From Planctomycetota bacterium (GTDB lineage Bacteria > Planctomycetota > UBA1135 > GCA-002686595): DNA of 64,000 nt. Both the position numbers and the translations under genes were made by a program. How positions within the stretch are numbered: the stretch's first letter is position 1; each line of letters begins with the position of its first letter. Positions 26,498 through 35,600 of this stretch are shown piece after piece. The DNA is taken from assembly GCA_016795205.1 (NCBI GenBank), contig JAEUHZ010000082.1, positions 1-64,000 of the forward strand, read 5' to 3'. The notes under the pieces were generated by a model. It searched no databases and was not told where the DNA came from. It worked only from the letters and a program-made list of their open reading frames with translations.

Positions 26498-28588
26498 TCA
26501 GGAGCCCGCGCCGACGATCTCGTCGGCCAGCGACTGCATGCCGTACACGACGCGCAGAGCCTCCAGCATCGCGCGGGAGTCCACGAACACGGCCCGGTTC
26601 AGCGCGCCGTCGTACACGATGTTGCCGGGCAGGCTGTGGATGTTGCCGTCGAAGACCAGGCCGACGACCTCGCCCGCCGCATTCACGCCCGGAGAGCCCG
26701 AGTTGCCGCCGATGATGTCGCAGGCGGCCGTGAAGTTGAACGGCGTGTTGGGGTTCAGCTTGGGCTTGGCCGCCTCCCAGCGCTCGGGCACGCGGAAGGG
26801 GTACGTGTTCCCGCGCTCGGCGGCCCGCGCGTAGAGGCCGGCGAAGTTCGTGAACGGGTGCACGGTGCGATCCCCCTCCCGCCAGCCCTGCACGGGGCCA
26901 TACGACAGACGCAACGTGAACGTCGCGTCCGGGTACTGGTCCTCGCCGTACTTGGCGAACGTCGCGGCGGCGATCTTGGCGTAGGCCGCCTTCTCGCGTG
27001 CGTCGACCTCCTCCTCGAAGCGCTTGCGCACCGCTCGGCTGTCGGCGTCGAGCGCGCGGACGAGCTGGATGAGCGGGTCCGCCGAGGACGTGATCGCGTC
27101 CCGGCCCCCGGCCGCCACGCGCCTGCGCACCGCCACATCGGCCAGCCCCGAGCCGCGCACCAGCTCCTCGGCGCGGGCCCGCGGAGACTTGCCGGCCAGC
27201 GCGGCGATCACGGCCGGGTCCTTGCCGCCCAGGAGCTCGACCATGTTCTGGAGTCCGGCGGCGAGCTTCTCGATCTCGAGCTCGGGGTACACGGGCGCGG
27301 GCGAGAAGAGCGCCAGCTCGAGCGAGGGCCGGCGCGCGTCGGAGTACTCCGCGAGCCGCTCGCCATCGGCCTTCGCGGACTCCTCGGCGAGCCTCACGAG
27401 GTCTTTCGCCACGGAGAACAGCGTCCCGCCCAGGTTCAGCCCGGTGCCGCCCAGCGCCGTGAGCCGCGGCAGGAGCTCGGCGTGCACGCGCTTGGCGGCC
27501 TCGACCTGCTCCCAACCATCGCCCCACTGGCGCTGCCAATCGGGGTTCGCGGCGACGGCCTGGCGCAGCTCGGCCTCGGCCGCGAGCTTCTTCGCCAGCA
27601 GCCCCGGATCCTGCAGGCCGGCCAGGATGCCGGTGCGCGCCTTGCGGCTGTTCTGGATCCCGAAGTAGTCGCCCTCGGCGATGCGACGCTGCTCCTCGCC
27701 ACGGCCGCTGAAGGTCGCGAGCTGGACCTCGCGGCGCCAGAGGCTGCGCATGAGCATGGGGTACTGCACGTCACGCATGAACTCGAGGTGCGCGTGCGTG
27801 TTCAGGCGCTCGGTCCGTCCAGGGTGCCCCGCCACGAGGACCAGCTCGCCGTCCGTCGCGCCGTTGCGGCTCCAGCGCAGGAAGTGCTCGTTCTCGAGCG
27901 GCTTGCCGTCCTTCCAGATGCGGAAGAAGCACATGTCGAGGCAGTAGCGCGGGAACTCGAAGTTGTCCGGGTCGCCGCCGAAGAAGGCGATGCCCTTCTC
28001 GGGCACCATGACCAGGCGCACGTCGGTGTGCCGCTCGAAGCGATAGAGGTGGTAGCGGCCGCCCTGCCAAAGGGTCACGACCTGGCTCTTGAGCCCGGTC
28101 TTCGCCTCGGACTCCTTCTCGATCTCCGCCAGGACCCGGCGCCGCGCCGCGTTCTGCTCGGCGAGCGAGGCGCCGGCGTCGACCGCCGCGTTCACGCGCG
28201 GGGTCACGTCCTCGATCGACCAGAGCAGATTGACCTCCAGGTCGGGGCACGGGATCTCCTCCTCGAGCGAGCGGGCGAAGAAGCCGTCCTTCAGGAGGTC
28301 GCGCTGGGCCGTCGAGAGCTTCTCGATCGCATCGGACCCGACGTGCTGGTTCGTCATGAGCAACCCGCGCGGGCTGACGAGCGAGCCCGAGCCCCCGTTC
28401 TGGAGCCGCACGCAGGAGCGCTGGACGTGCTCGAACCACTGCGGCGAGAGCTCGATGCCGTACTTGGCCTGGATCGCGGCGACGGGCGGGCGGTTGAAGA
28501 GCCACATGCCCTCCTCGGCGCGGCTGGACCCTCCGAGGAGCAGGCTCGCGGCGGTCGCCGCGCAGGACAGGAGTGCGTTCGTCTTCAT
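26498..28588 (-). CDS. S46 family dipeptidyl-peptidase (DPP7/DPP11 type), exported
   Basis: The 696-residue protein has a signal peptide (MKTNALLSCAATAASLLLGG) followed by EGMWLFNRPP, the typical N-terminus of S46 enzymes. The catalytic His is near residue 82 (LMTNQHVGSD) and the catalytic Ser near 630 (IIGGNSGSPGVN), followed by GLVFDGNIHSLPGN, the family C-terminal motif. S46 enzymes cleave dipeptides from the N-terminus of peptides outside the cytoplasm. Whether it prefers hydrophobic (DPP7) or acidic (DPP11) P1 residues I cannot decide. A hairpin follows the stop, and the gene is divergent from the PrcB-like lipoprotein. Confidence 0.93.
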   Translation of the reverse strand: MKTNALLSCAATAASLLLGGSSRAEEGMWLFNRPPVAAIQAKYGIELSPQWFEHVQRSCVRLQNGGSGSLVSPRGLLMTNQHVGSDAIEKLSTAQRDLLKDGFFARSLEEEIPCPDLEVNLLWSIEDVTPRVNAAVDAGASLAEQNAARRRVLAEIEKESEAKTGLKSQVVTLWQGGRYHLYRFERHTDVRLVMVPEKGIAFFGGDPDNFEFPRYCLDMCFFRIWKDGKPLENEHFLRWSRNGATDGELVLVAGHPGRTERLNTHAHLEFMRDVQYPMLMRSLWRREVQLATFSGRGEEQRRIAEGDYFGIQNSRKARTGILAGLQDPGLLAKKLAAEAELRQAVAANPDWQRQWGDGWEQVEAAKRVHAELLPRLTALGGTGLNLGGTLFSVAKDLVRLAEESAKADGERLAEYSDARRPSLELALFSPAPVYPELEIEKLAAGLQNMVELLGGKDPAVIAALAGKSPRARAEELVRGSGLADVAVRRRVAAGGRDAITSSADPLIQLVRALDADSRAVRKRFEEEVDAREKAAYAKIAAATFAKYGEDQYPDATFTLRLSYGPVQGWREGDRTVHPFTNFAGLYARAAERGNTYPFRVPERWEAAKPKLNPNTPFNFTAACDIIGGNSGSPGVNAAGEVVGLVFDGNIHSLPGNIVYDGALNRAVFVDSRAMLEALRVVYGMQSLADEIVGAGS

Positions 28589-28629
28589 GGCTGGGCTCCG
28601 TGGGCGCCGGTCGGGGCGCGGAGGGCGGC

Positions 28630-28635
28630 AGGATA
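28630..28635 (-). promoter_or_regulatory. -10-like TATCCT before the S46 gene
   Basis: On the minus strand TATCCT lies 41 bp before the S46 start in a GC-rich leader. It matches the TATCCT found before lipA. No -35 is visible. Confidence 0.3.
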
Positions 28636-28719
28636 CGGCTCGCGGGGCCTGGACGCCGCGCCCTACCCACGACTCACGGAGCGTGTCACCCGACCGTCGT
28701 CCGGGTGGCCCGTCCACAG

Positions 28720-28725
28720 TAGATT
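28720..28725 (+). promoter_or_regulatory. -10-like TAGATT before the PrcB-like gene
   Basis: TAGATT ends 19 bp before the ATG at 28745, and a GGAG ribosome site stands 7 bp before that ATG. The divergent S46 promoter lies about 85 bp away. Confidence 0.4.
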
Positions 28726-28744
28726 GCCGCTCTGGAGCCGCCCG

Positions 28745-29188
28745 ATGCCGAGAACGATCCTGCTGGCCGTGTTCGCCGCACTGCTGATCGCCGCCTGCCG
28801 CAGCGCGCCGTCGGGCTCGGAGGGCTTCCGCACGATCGCGAGTGGCTACCACACCGGGATCCAAGCGGCCGGCCTGCGCGTGGCGCGCACGCCGGCCGAG
28901 TGGAGCGCCTTGTGGCGCGACCACACCAGCCAGGTGATCCCGCGTCCCCCCGCGCCGGTGATCGACTTCACCCGGGAGCTGGTCGTGTGCGTGACGGCCG
29001 GCGAGAAGCCCTCCGGCGGATACGGCATCGAGGTCGTGGAGGCGCGCTTCGACGGCACGGCGATGGTCATCGCGACGCGCGAGACCCGCCCGGCGGAGGA
29101 TGCGATCGTTCCGCTGGTCCTCACGCGTCCCTACCACATGGTCGCCGCGCCGTTCACCGACGCGCAGTTCCGCCTCGAGCGCCGCTGA
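28745..29188 (+). CDS. PrcB family C-terminal domain lipoprotein
   Basis: The 147-residue product has a clear lipoprotein signal (ILLAVFAALLIAAC, Cys at residue 18). The remainder, with EWSALWRDH, PVIDFTRELVVCVTAGEKPS, GGYGIEVVEA and a closing AAPFTDAQFRL, matches the PrcB C-terminal domain first described with the Treponema dentilisin protease complex. Here it stands between an S46 and an S8 peptidase gene, which fits a protease-associated or protease-inhibitor-like role, but that is inference. A GGAG ribosome site supports this start. Confidence 0.8.
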   Translation: MPRTILLAVFAALLIAACRSAPSGSEGFRTIASGYHTGIQAAGLRVARTPAEWSALWRDHTSQVIPRPPAPVIDFTRELVVCVTAGEKPSGGYGIEVVEARFDGTAMVIATRETRPAEDAIVPLVLTRPYHMVAAPFTDAQFRLERR

Positions 29189-29209
29189 GCGCGCGGGCCG
29201 GACGCCCCC

Positions 29210-32080
29210 TCAGCGCGCGAGGCGCCGCCAGCCGCGCTGGCTCGTGAACATCGGCGTGGTCGAGCCCTGCGGCGCCACCACGAAGTCCACGCCCGCGCGC
29301 GGGCCGTCCAGCACGATCAGCGCCGGATCGTTCAGCGTCGGGTACAGCCCGCAGTACACGTCGGCGTCGCCGCAGATGAAGAAATCGCCGTCGTCATCGG
29401 AGCCACAGGCGAGCAGGTACGTCCCCGGCGGCAGCAGCTCGCCGTTCGCGGTGGAGAGCTCGTCCAGGATGTAGTCGAGGCCCGTGAGCGCCGGGTTGAC
29501 GAGCGTCTCGGCCACGGTGACCGATGGGTTCACGGAGAAGTCGACGGCCAGGACGAAGAGCTCCACGTTCGGCAGCACCGGCGTCTCCACGCGCACGGTG
29601 ACGGGGACGACCACGCTGCCCGCGTTCGCGCTGTTCACCGTGACCGAGCCGGTGTACGTGCCATCCGCGGCCAGCGCCGGATCCGCGCGGTTCACGCGCA
29701 CGCTCAAGCTGCCCACGTCGATGCCCGCAGCCGGCCCTCCCGGCACGAGGGAGATCCAACTGCGGTCGTCCGTGTACGTCGTGATGTCGACGGTGCCGTC
29801 ACCCAGGTTCTGGAGGGACAGTTGCAGCGCGGTGGCCGTCGCACCGAAGTTGAGCTCCGTCGGGCTGGCGGCCAGGACCGGCTGCGCGCCGCCCGCGCCG
29901 AGCGCCGACTGCACGGCCGCCAGGGCGTTGATCAGGCCCTGGCCGTGGAAGACGTCCCGGCCGGGAGCGCCCAGGTCGGTGGCCGTTTCGGCCAGCTTCT
30001 GCTCGATCTGGGCCGGCAGCAGCACGGGATTCACGACCAGCATGAGCGCCGCCAGCCCGGCCGCGTGCGGACAGGCCATCGAGGTGCCCTGGTAGAAGAC
30101 GTAGATCGGGTTGCCGCTCGACTCGGCGACCAGCGTCGACAGCACCCCGTCGACGTAGCCGTCCACGTTCGTGTCGACCGATGTGTCGCCGCCTGGCGCG
30201 CACAGGTCCACTGACGCGTGGTAGTTCGAGTAGGGCGCGCGCGCCGAGTTCTGATCCACGGCGGCGACCGAGACCACGTTGGCGTAGGCCGCCGGGTACG
30301 ACGGCGCGCTGGAGTTCGCGTTCCCCGCCGCGGCGAAGATCACCAGGCCCCGGTTGCGCGCGGCCGTCACCGCCGCCTGCACGGTCTGGTTGGAGCCCGG
30401 CCCACCCAAGCTGAGGTTCAACACCTGGATCGAGCCGTTGGGCAGTGTCGGGAGGCCGGGGTTCGTCAGCCCGGCCGCGTAGCGGATCGAGCGCGCGATG
30501 TCGGCGTCCGTGCCTCCGCCCTTGCCCAGGACGCGCAGGTGGACGACCCGCACCCGGCTCGCGGCCGGGTTCCCCACCGGGAGGCTGCCGACGCCCGCGA
30601 CGCCCACGCCATTGTTCGTCACGGCGGCGATCGTCCCCGCCACGTGGGTCCCGTGGAAGCTCGACGGGCCGATGCCCTCGCTGTCGCCCTCGTCGAACGC
30701 GATCGGATCGGGACCGTCCCCGTCCTGCGAGATCGACGTGCTCGTGATGAAGTCGTACTCGATGTCCGTGCGCGTGTTCGCGTCGAGGTCGGGGTGCGGC
30801 CGGCGGCCGGTGTCGATGACCGCCACGGTGATCGTGGGCCCAGGCCCTGTGATGGCGGTCTGCGCCACGGTCCAGGCCTGCGGCAGGCGGATCAGCGGGT
30901 AGTGCCACTGGAGCGAGAAGAACGCGTCGTTCGGCGTGGTCTCGGGCGGCCCGCCGAGCGGGCGGCGGATGCGGTTCAGCTCGGCATAGGCGACGCGCGG
31001 GCTCGCGGCGAGCGAGCGCACGAGCGCGACCGTCGTCCGCGCGCGCGTCGCCTCGTCGCCGATCGCGCCGAGGTCGGCTCTCACCTGGAGCACCTCCTCG
31101 CCGACCTGGTCGACGCGCGCGAGACTGCGGCGCGCGAGGTCGTCGGCGAGGTCCTGGCCCGCGAGCGGCTTCACGAGCACGTCGCCGATCTTCACGTTCG
31201 ACGGCACGCGTCCGTACAGCGCGTCGCCGGTCGCGAGGCCGAAGGCGACGCGCTCGCTCGCGGCCGCGAGCAGCCGATCGGACGCGAAACGCACGGGGGC
31301 GGTCGCGGACCGCGGCGTGAAGTCCACGGCGATCGTCCCGCCCGACGATTCGATCGCGATCCGCTGCAGCGGCTCGAGCGACACGACGTAGTCCATGCCC
31401 GAATCGCCCGGTCCGACGGCGGTCTCGCCGTCGCGGCCGAGCGCGAGCACGCGCAGGGACGAAACGGACCGCATCCCGATGCGCAGGTCGCCCGCCTCGA
31501 CCATCGTCATCTCGTAGCGTCCGGCGCCGAAGCGCAGCGTGTCGCCGCCCGCGACCGCGCCGAGCCAGCCGGGCGTCTCGATCGTCCAGGGCGCGGCGGT
31601 CGCGCGCACGGTGAGCTCGTACGCGCCCGCGCCCTGCGCGCCGCGCACGACGAGGTCGAAGGCCCCGCCGGCCGTGAACGCGACCTTGCCGGCCGCGTCC
31701 GCACGCGCGACGACGCCCATGGCGAGCGGGTCGTAGGCCGCGAGCTCGACGCGCCGGCCTGCCTCGGGCGCGAAGCGCAGTTCGGCCTCGACGCGCACGC
31801 GACCGCGCGCGACGAACGCGTAGCCGTCGAAGCCCTCGCCCACGCCGATACCGCCGCGGATCGAGTACGCGCCTCCCGGCGCGAGCTCGCCGATCGCCTG
31901 CGGCTCGTCGACGCCGTCGTTGGGCTCGACCTCCTCGATCGGCGCGAGCGGCTGGGCGGGGACGAAGAGCAACGTGCCCGAGATGGAGCCGGACTGAGGC
32001 GGGCGGCCTCCGCCGTCGCCACTGCTGCACGCGGCCGCGAGGAGGGCGAGGACGAGGTGGAGGAGGGTGCTGCGGATCAT
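29210..32080 (-). CDS. S8 subtilisin-like serine peptidase, lipoprotein with C-terminal beta domains
   Basis: The 956-residue protein begins with a lipobox LLAAAC (Cys 18), a pre-peptidase-type beta domain (EEVEPNDGVDEPQAIGELAP, residues 50-160), a propeptide-like region and the S8 catalytic domain. Asp is near 423 (VAVIDTGRRPHPDL), His near 476 (SSFHGTHVAGTIA) and Ser near 667 (YQGTSMACPHAAG). After residue 750 come an Ig-like repeat (SPTELNFGATATALQLSLQN) and a further domain with paired cysteines (FICGDADVYCGLYP). It is probably a surface-anchored protease acting on external protein. Convergent with the PrcB-like gene 21 bp away. Confidence 0.93.
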   Translation of the reverse strand: MIRSTLLHLVLALLAAACSSGDGGGRPPQSGSISGTLLFVPAQPLAPIEEVEPNDGVDEPQAIGELAPGGAYSIRGGIGVGEGFDGYAFVARGRVRVEAELRFAPEAGRRVELAAYDPLAMGVVARADAAGKVAFTAGGAFDLVVRGAQGAGAYELTVRATAAPWTIETPGWLGAVAGGDTLRFGAGRYEMTMVEAGDLRIGMRSVSSLRVLALGRDGETAVGPGDSGMDYVVSLEPLQRIAIESSGGTIAVDFTPRSATAPVRFASDRLLAAASERVAFGLATGDALYGRVPSNVKIGDVLVKPLAGQDLADDLARRSLARVDQVGEEVLQVRADLGAIGDEATRARTTVALVRSLAASPRVAYAELNRIRRPLGGPPETTPNDAFFSLQWHYPLIRLPQAWTVAQTAITGPGPTITVAVIDTGRRPHPDLDANTRTDIEYDFITSTSISQDGDGPDPIAFDEGDSEGIGPSSFHGTHVAGTIAAVTNNGVGVAGVGSLPVGNPAASRVRVVHLRVLGKGGGTDADIARSIRYAAGLTNPGLPTLPNGSIQVLNLSLGGPGSNQTVQAAVTAARNRGLVIFAAAGNANSSAPSYPAAYANVVSVAAVDQNSARAPYSNYHASVDLCAPGGDTSVDTNVDGYVDGVLSTLVAESSGNPIYVFYQGTSMACPHAAGLAALMLVVNPVLLPAQIEQKLAETATDLGAPGRDVFHGQGLINALAAVQSALGAGGAQPVLAASPTELNFGATATALQLSLQNLGDGTVDITTYTDDRSWISLVPGGPAAGIDVGSLSVRVNRADPALAADGTYTGSVTVNSANAGSVVVPVTVRVETPVLPNVELFVLAVDFSVNPSVTVAETLVNPALTGLDYILDELSTANGELLPPGTYLLACGSDDDGDFFICGDADVYCGLYPTLNDPALIVLDGPRAGVDFVVAPQGSTTPMFTSQRGWRRLAR

Positions 32081-32111
32081 GAGTTTCGGCGCGGAACGCG
32101 GGTCCGCCCCG

Positions 32112-32117
32112 ATCCTA
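32112..32117 (-). promoter_or_regulatory. -10-like TAGGAT before the S8 gene, inside the lipB stop
   Basis: On the minus strand TAGGAT lies 31 bp before the S8 start and overlaps the last codon and stop of lipB, so the peptidase could be transcribed separately from the lpd-lipB operon. Confidence 0.3.
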
Positions 32118-32753
32118 TCCGTCGCTGGCGTCGAACCCTAGGATCCGCGCGGCGTGCCCCACGAGCGCGTCCTCGACCTCCGCGCACGTGAGCGGCCGCG
32201 TGACGTGGTCCGCGAGTCGCGTCATCACCCCGGGATCGAGACCGCACGGCTGGAAGGTCCCGAAACCGGCCAGGTCCGTGGTGACGTTCAGCGCGAACCC
32301 GTGCCACGTCACCCAGCGACGCACGGCCACGCCGATCGAGCACACCTTCCGCGTTCCGATCCAGACGCCCGTGAGCCCCTCTTCACGTCGACCGGCGACG
32401 CCGAAATCGGCGAGCGTCGCGATCACGACCTCCTCGAGGTCGCGCAGCCAGCGGTGCAGGTCGCGCCGCCCCTCCTCGAGCAGCACGATCGGGTAGCCGA
32501 CGACCTGCCCGGGGCCGTGAAACGTCGCCTCGCCACCGCGCTCGACCGCCACGATGGGCGTCGTCGCCTCGCCCGCCGCGGCGACGTCCGCCCCGCGGCC
32601 GACCGTCACGACCGGGTCGTGCTCGGTCAGGAGGAGCACGTCGCCGATCTCGCCCGCGACGCGGCGCGCGAGCAGTTCCTGCTGGAGCGCGTGCGCGTCC
32701 GCATACCGCGTGCGGCCGAGACGGCGGACCTCGAGGACGCGCCGCGCGTTCAC
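32115..32753 (-). CDS. lipB: Octanoyl-[acyl-carrier-protein]:protein N-octanoyltransferase LipB
   Basis: The 212-residue enzyme transfers octanoyl groups from ACP to lipoyl-domain lysines. It has the family motifs GRGADVAA (near 52), ERGGEATFHGPGQVVGYPI (71-89), the catalytic Lys136 in GTRKVCSIGVAV and the acyl-accepting Cys170 in FQPCGLDPGVMTRL. The GTG start overlaps the stop of lpd (GTGA), so the two are translated together. LipA is encoded in the dehydrogenase operon about 9 kb away, completing de novo lipoylation. Confidence 0.96.
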   Translation of the reverse strand: MNARRVLEVRRLGRTRYADAHALQQELLARRVAGEIGDVLLLTEHDPVVTVGRGADVAAAGEATTPIVAVERGGEATFHGPGQVVGYPIVLLEEGRRDLHRWLRDLEEVVIATLADFGVAGRREEGLTGVWIGTRKVCSIGVAVRRWVTWHGFALNVTTDLAGFGTFQPCGLDPGVMTRLADHVTRPLTCAEVEDALVGHAARILGFDASDG

Positions 32754-34147
32754 TTCCGCTGGTAGATGTGCACCGCCATCCCGTGCACGGCCTCAGCGGC
32801 CTCCATGAAGGCCTCGGGGAGCGTCGGGTGCGCGTGGATCGTGCGCGCGATGTCCTCGCAGGTCGCGCCCATCTCGATCGCCAGGGTCGCCTCGGCGATC
32901 AGCTCCGTGACCTCGGGGCCGACCATGTGCACGCCCAGGATCTCGTCGGTGCGCGCGTCGCCGATGACCTTCACGAAGCCCTCCGTCTCCATGAGGCTCA
33001 TGGCGCGGCCGGAAGCGGCGAACGGGAACGTGCCGACCTTGTACTGCAGGCCCTGTTCCTTGCACTGGGCTTCCGTCAGTCCGACCGACGCCATCTCGGG
33101 CGCGGTGAAGATCACGGCCGGCACGCAGCGCGCGTCGAACTCGTCCTTCCCGCCCGCGATGGCCGCGGCGGCCACGAGCCCCTCCTTGCTGCCCTTGTGG
33201 GCCAGCATGGGCTGGCCGGCGATGTCACCGATGGCCCACACGTTCGGGACCTTCGTGCGCATCTGCCGGTCGACGGCCAGGAAGCCCTTGGAGTCCGTGG
33301 CGAGTCCGATCGACTCCAGTCCCAGGCCGGCGCTGAAAGGCTTGCGGCCCACGGTCGAGAGGATCTGATCGCAGACGATCGTGTCCTCGCCGGACTTGGT
33401 CTGGATGCGCACGTAGCTCTTGCCGGCCTTGTGCTCGTAACCGCGGGCGAAGGTCTCCGTGAGCAGCGCGATGCCCAGCTTCTTCATCGACTTCTCGATG
33501 ACCTTGACGCAGTCCTTCTCCTGGCCCGGCAGGGCGCCGGCCGTGGCCTCGAGGACCGTGACCTGCGCGCCGAGCTTGCGGTACATCATCCCGAGCTCCA
33601 ACCCGATGTAGCCCCCGCCGATCACGACCAGGTGCTCGGGGACGCGCGTGGGCCGCAACCCGCCGGTCGACGACCAGACCCGGTCCTCGTCGAAGGCGAA
33701 GCCGGGGATCTCGATCGGGACCGATCCCGTCGCGATCACGATCTCGTCGCAGGCAAGCGTGCGCTCGCCGTCCTGGGTTTTCACGACGACCGAGCTCCTC
33801 CCGGCGATGCGGCCGGTGCCCATGACCACCTCGACCTTGTGGTTCTTGAGGAGCCCGCCGACGCCCCCGGTCAGCTTGGCGACGACGCCGGACTTCCATT
33901 CGACGAGCTTCGCGACGTCGAGCCGGACGTCCTTGGCGGTGATGCCCATGGCGGCCATCTCGCCCAGGCGGTGCAGGAGGCTGCCGGCGGCGATCATGGC
34001 CTTGGACGGGATGCAGCCCACGTTGAGGCAGGTCCCGCCCAGGAACTCCTTCTCGACGACCGTCACCTGCTGGCCCAATTGCGCCAGTCGGATGGCGCAG
34101 ACGTAGCCGGCGGGACCGGCACCCAGGACGACGACCTTCTTCGGCAT
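32750..34147 (-). CDS. lpdA: Dihydrolipoyl dehydrogenase (E3)
   Basis: The 465-residue flavoprotein reoxidises dihydrolipoyl groups with NAD+. It starts with an FAD-binding GAGPAGYVCA, has the redox disulfide C40-LNVG-C45, a second nucleotide motif VVIGGGYIGLELG and the C-terminal interface motif HAHPTLPEAFMEAAEAVHG with the catalytic His. Length equals the family norm. It heads an operon with lipB and serves the E1/E2 genes 4 kb away. A palindrome with a -10-like element lies 37-59 bp upstream. Confidence 0.96.
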   Translation of the reverse strand: MPKKVVVLGAGPAGYVCAIRLAQLGQQVTVVEKEFLGGTCLNVGCIPSKAMIAAGSLLHRLGEMAAMGITAKDVRLDVAKLVEWKSGVVAKLTGGVGGLLKNHKVEVVMGTGRIAGRSSVVVKTQDGERTLACDEIVIATGSVPIEIPGFAFDEDRVWSSTGGLRPTRVPEHLVVIGGGYIGLELGMMYRKLGAQVTVLEATAGALPGQEKDCVKVIEKSMKKLGIALLTETFARGYEHKAGKSYVRIQTKSGEDTIVCDQILSTVGRKPFSAGLGLESIGLATDSKGFLAVDRQMRTKVPNVWAIGDIAGQPMLAHKGSKEGLVAAAAIAGGKDEFDARCVPAVIFTAPEMASVGLTEAQCKEQGLQYKVGTFPFAASGRAMSLMETEGFVKVIGDARTDEILGVHMVGPEVTELIAEATLAIEMGATCEDIARTIHAHPTLPEAFMEAAEAVHGMAVHIYQRK

Positions 34148-34183
34148 GCTCGGATTCTCGGGGTGGCGTGGTGCGGCGCGAAG

Positions 34184-34206
34184 CGCGGGATTCTAGCAAT
34201 CCCGCG
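34184..34206 (-). promoter_or_regulatory. Palindrome overlapping the probable lpd promoter
   Basis: CGCGGGATT and AATCCCGCG form a perfect 9-bp inverted repeat around a 5-base centre. On the minus strand TAGAAT (34190-34195) falls in the centre and looks like the -10 of the lpd-lipB operon. A symmetrical site over the -10 is a good place for a repressor. The regulator is not identified. Confidence 0.45.
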
Positions 34207-34338
34207 GCACGCCCTGGCCGTACCGCGGCGAACGCCCTACTTCCGGGTTCGCGCAGCCGCTAGGGTCCGGTCCAAGGCGCGCGGCGTCGCGCGCTGGCCG
34301 CATCGACCGTTCCGCGGCGCGCCCGCGCCACCACCGAC

Positions 34339-35562
34339 ATGCCGACCGGTTCGTCCGTCGACGTGCGCCGCGCGCACCTGCGTGTGCTCCCCGTCCTCGC
34401 CCTGGCGCTCGCGAGGCTCGCCGTGAGCGCCAGCGCACTTCCCACGACCCAGTCCACGGGCGCGCACGTCGCGGCGGTTCGGGCACCGCTCGCGTGGCAG
34501 GTCGTCGGCGCCGGACCGGTCAGCGCGGCCGGCGTCCTGTGCACGCAGATCCGCGTCGCGCCCGACGGCGAGTTGCGGCTCGCCTATCAGGACCTCACGT
34601 CGCCCGCGCACCGGCTCGCGCTGCGGCGTTTCGACGGGGTGACGTGGTCGCCGCTCTCGACCGCCGGAGCGGGCAGCGTCGGCACCGCCTGGTACAACCG
34701 CATGGCCTTCCTGCCCGACGGCGCGCTGATCGTCGCGACGCGCGACTACGGTCTGGCCGGTCGAATTGGCGTGCGCCGCTGCGACGGGCCGGGCGCACCC
34801 TGGACCCCGTTGGGCGCCGCCTCGCCGAGTCCCAGCGACGCGCACTACACGGACGTCGCGACACTCCCCGGCGGCCGCGTCGCCGTCGCGTACCAGGACC
34901 GCAGCACCGTGCCCGCCGATCGCGCCACCGTGGCCCTGTGGACTGGTGGTTCCTGGGGCACGATCAGTGGCCCGGGGCTCAGTCAGGGCGTGTCGGCCTA
35001 CACCTCGCTCGACGTGGCGCCGGACGGGACGCTGCTCGCGGCGTTCACCGACTCGCAGGTGGCCGGCCGGGCCGTCGTGCTGGCCTGGAGCGAGTCGACC
35101 GGAGGTTGGGAGCCGCGTGGACAGCCCGGGTTCACGCCAGACATCCCGAACAACCTCGTGCTGCGCGTGGCGCCGGACGGCACGCCGTACGTCGCCTACT
35201 ACGTCTGGAACACGCGCATCATCGTGCGCCGCTTCGACGGCGCGGGCTGGCCGGCGGTGGGTCTCGAGGTCGACGGCGCGGATGTCCCGGCCGTCGAGAC
35301 CGAGGGCTGGCGGCAGTGGCTCGCGTTCGAGATCGACGCGACCGGCCGGCCCGTGCTCGCCTACCAGGCCCGCAACCGCGGAGGACGGGCCGTGGTCAAG
35401 CGCTTCGAGTCCGCCATCGGCGCGTGGGAGACCCTGGGCGAGCCGGGATTCACGCCCGGCGCGGCGGACTACCTCTCTCTGGCGCTCGCCGCTGACGGCA
35501 CTCCGTACGTGGCCTTCCGCGACGGGCCAACGGGACGCGCGCTGGTCTACGGCTGGCGCTGA
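34339..35562 (+). CDS. Exported beta-propeller-like protein of unknown function
   Basis: The 407-residue protein has a hydrophobic leader (LRVLPVLALALARLAVSASA) and then six to seven repeats of about 50-55 residues of the type VAPDGxxxLAYQD...ALRRFDG..W. Examples are RVAPDGELRLAYQDL, FLPDGALIVATRDY, TLPGGRVAVAYQDR, DVAPDGTLLAAFTD, RVAPDGTPYVAYYV and ALAADGTPYVAFRD. This predicts a secreted propeller. Unlike the propellers at 48921 and 57156 it lacks the shared cysteine-containing C-terminal domain. A TAGGGT hexamer lies 72 bp upstream. Ligand unknown. Confidence 0.75.
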   Translation: MPTGSSVDVRRAHLRVLPVLALALARLAVSASALPTTQSTGAHVAAVRAPLAWQVVGAGPVSAAGVLCTQIRVAPDGELRLAYQDLTSPAHRLALRRFDGVTWSPLSTAGAGSVGTAWYNRMAFLPDGALIVATRDYGLAGRIGVRRCDGPGAPWTPLGAASPSPSDAHYTDVATLPGGRVAVAYQDRSTVPADRATVALWTGGSWGTISGPGLSQGVSAYTSLDVAPDGTLLAAFTDSQVAGRAVVLAWSESTGGWEPRGQPGFTPDIPNNLVLRVAPDGTPYVAYYVWNTRIIVRRFDGAGWPAVGLEVDGADVPAVETEGWRQWLAFEIDATGRPVLAYQARNRGGRAVVKRFESAIGAWETLGEPGFTPGAADYLSLALAADGTPYVAFRDGPTGRALVYGWR

Positions 35563-35583
35563 ACGGGCTCGGGAGGCATCGGG

Positions 35584-35589
35584 TACTCT
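35584..35589 (+). promoter_or_regulatory. -10-like TACTCT before the zinc-ribbon gene
   Basis: TACTCT ends 11 bp before the ATG at 35601. The same hexamer precedes the cytochrome b562-like gene and the propeller gene at 58472. The implied leader is only a few bases. Confidence 0.42.
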
Positions 35590-35600
35590 TCCCCGCCCCG

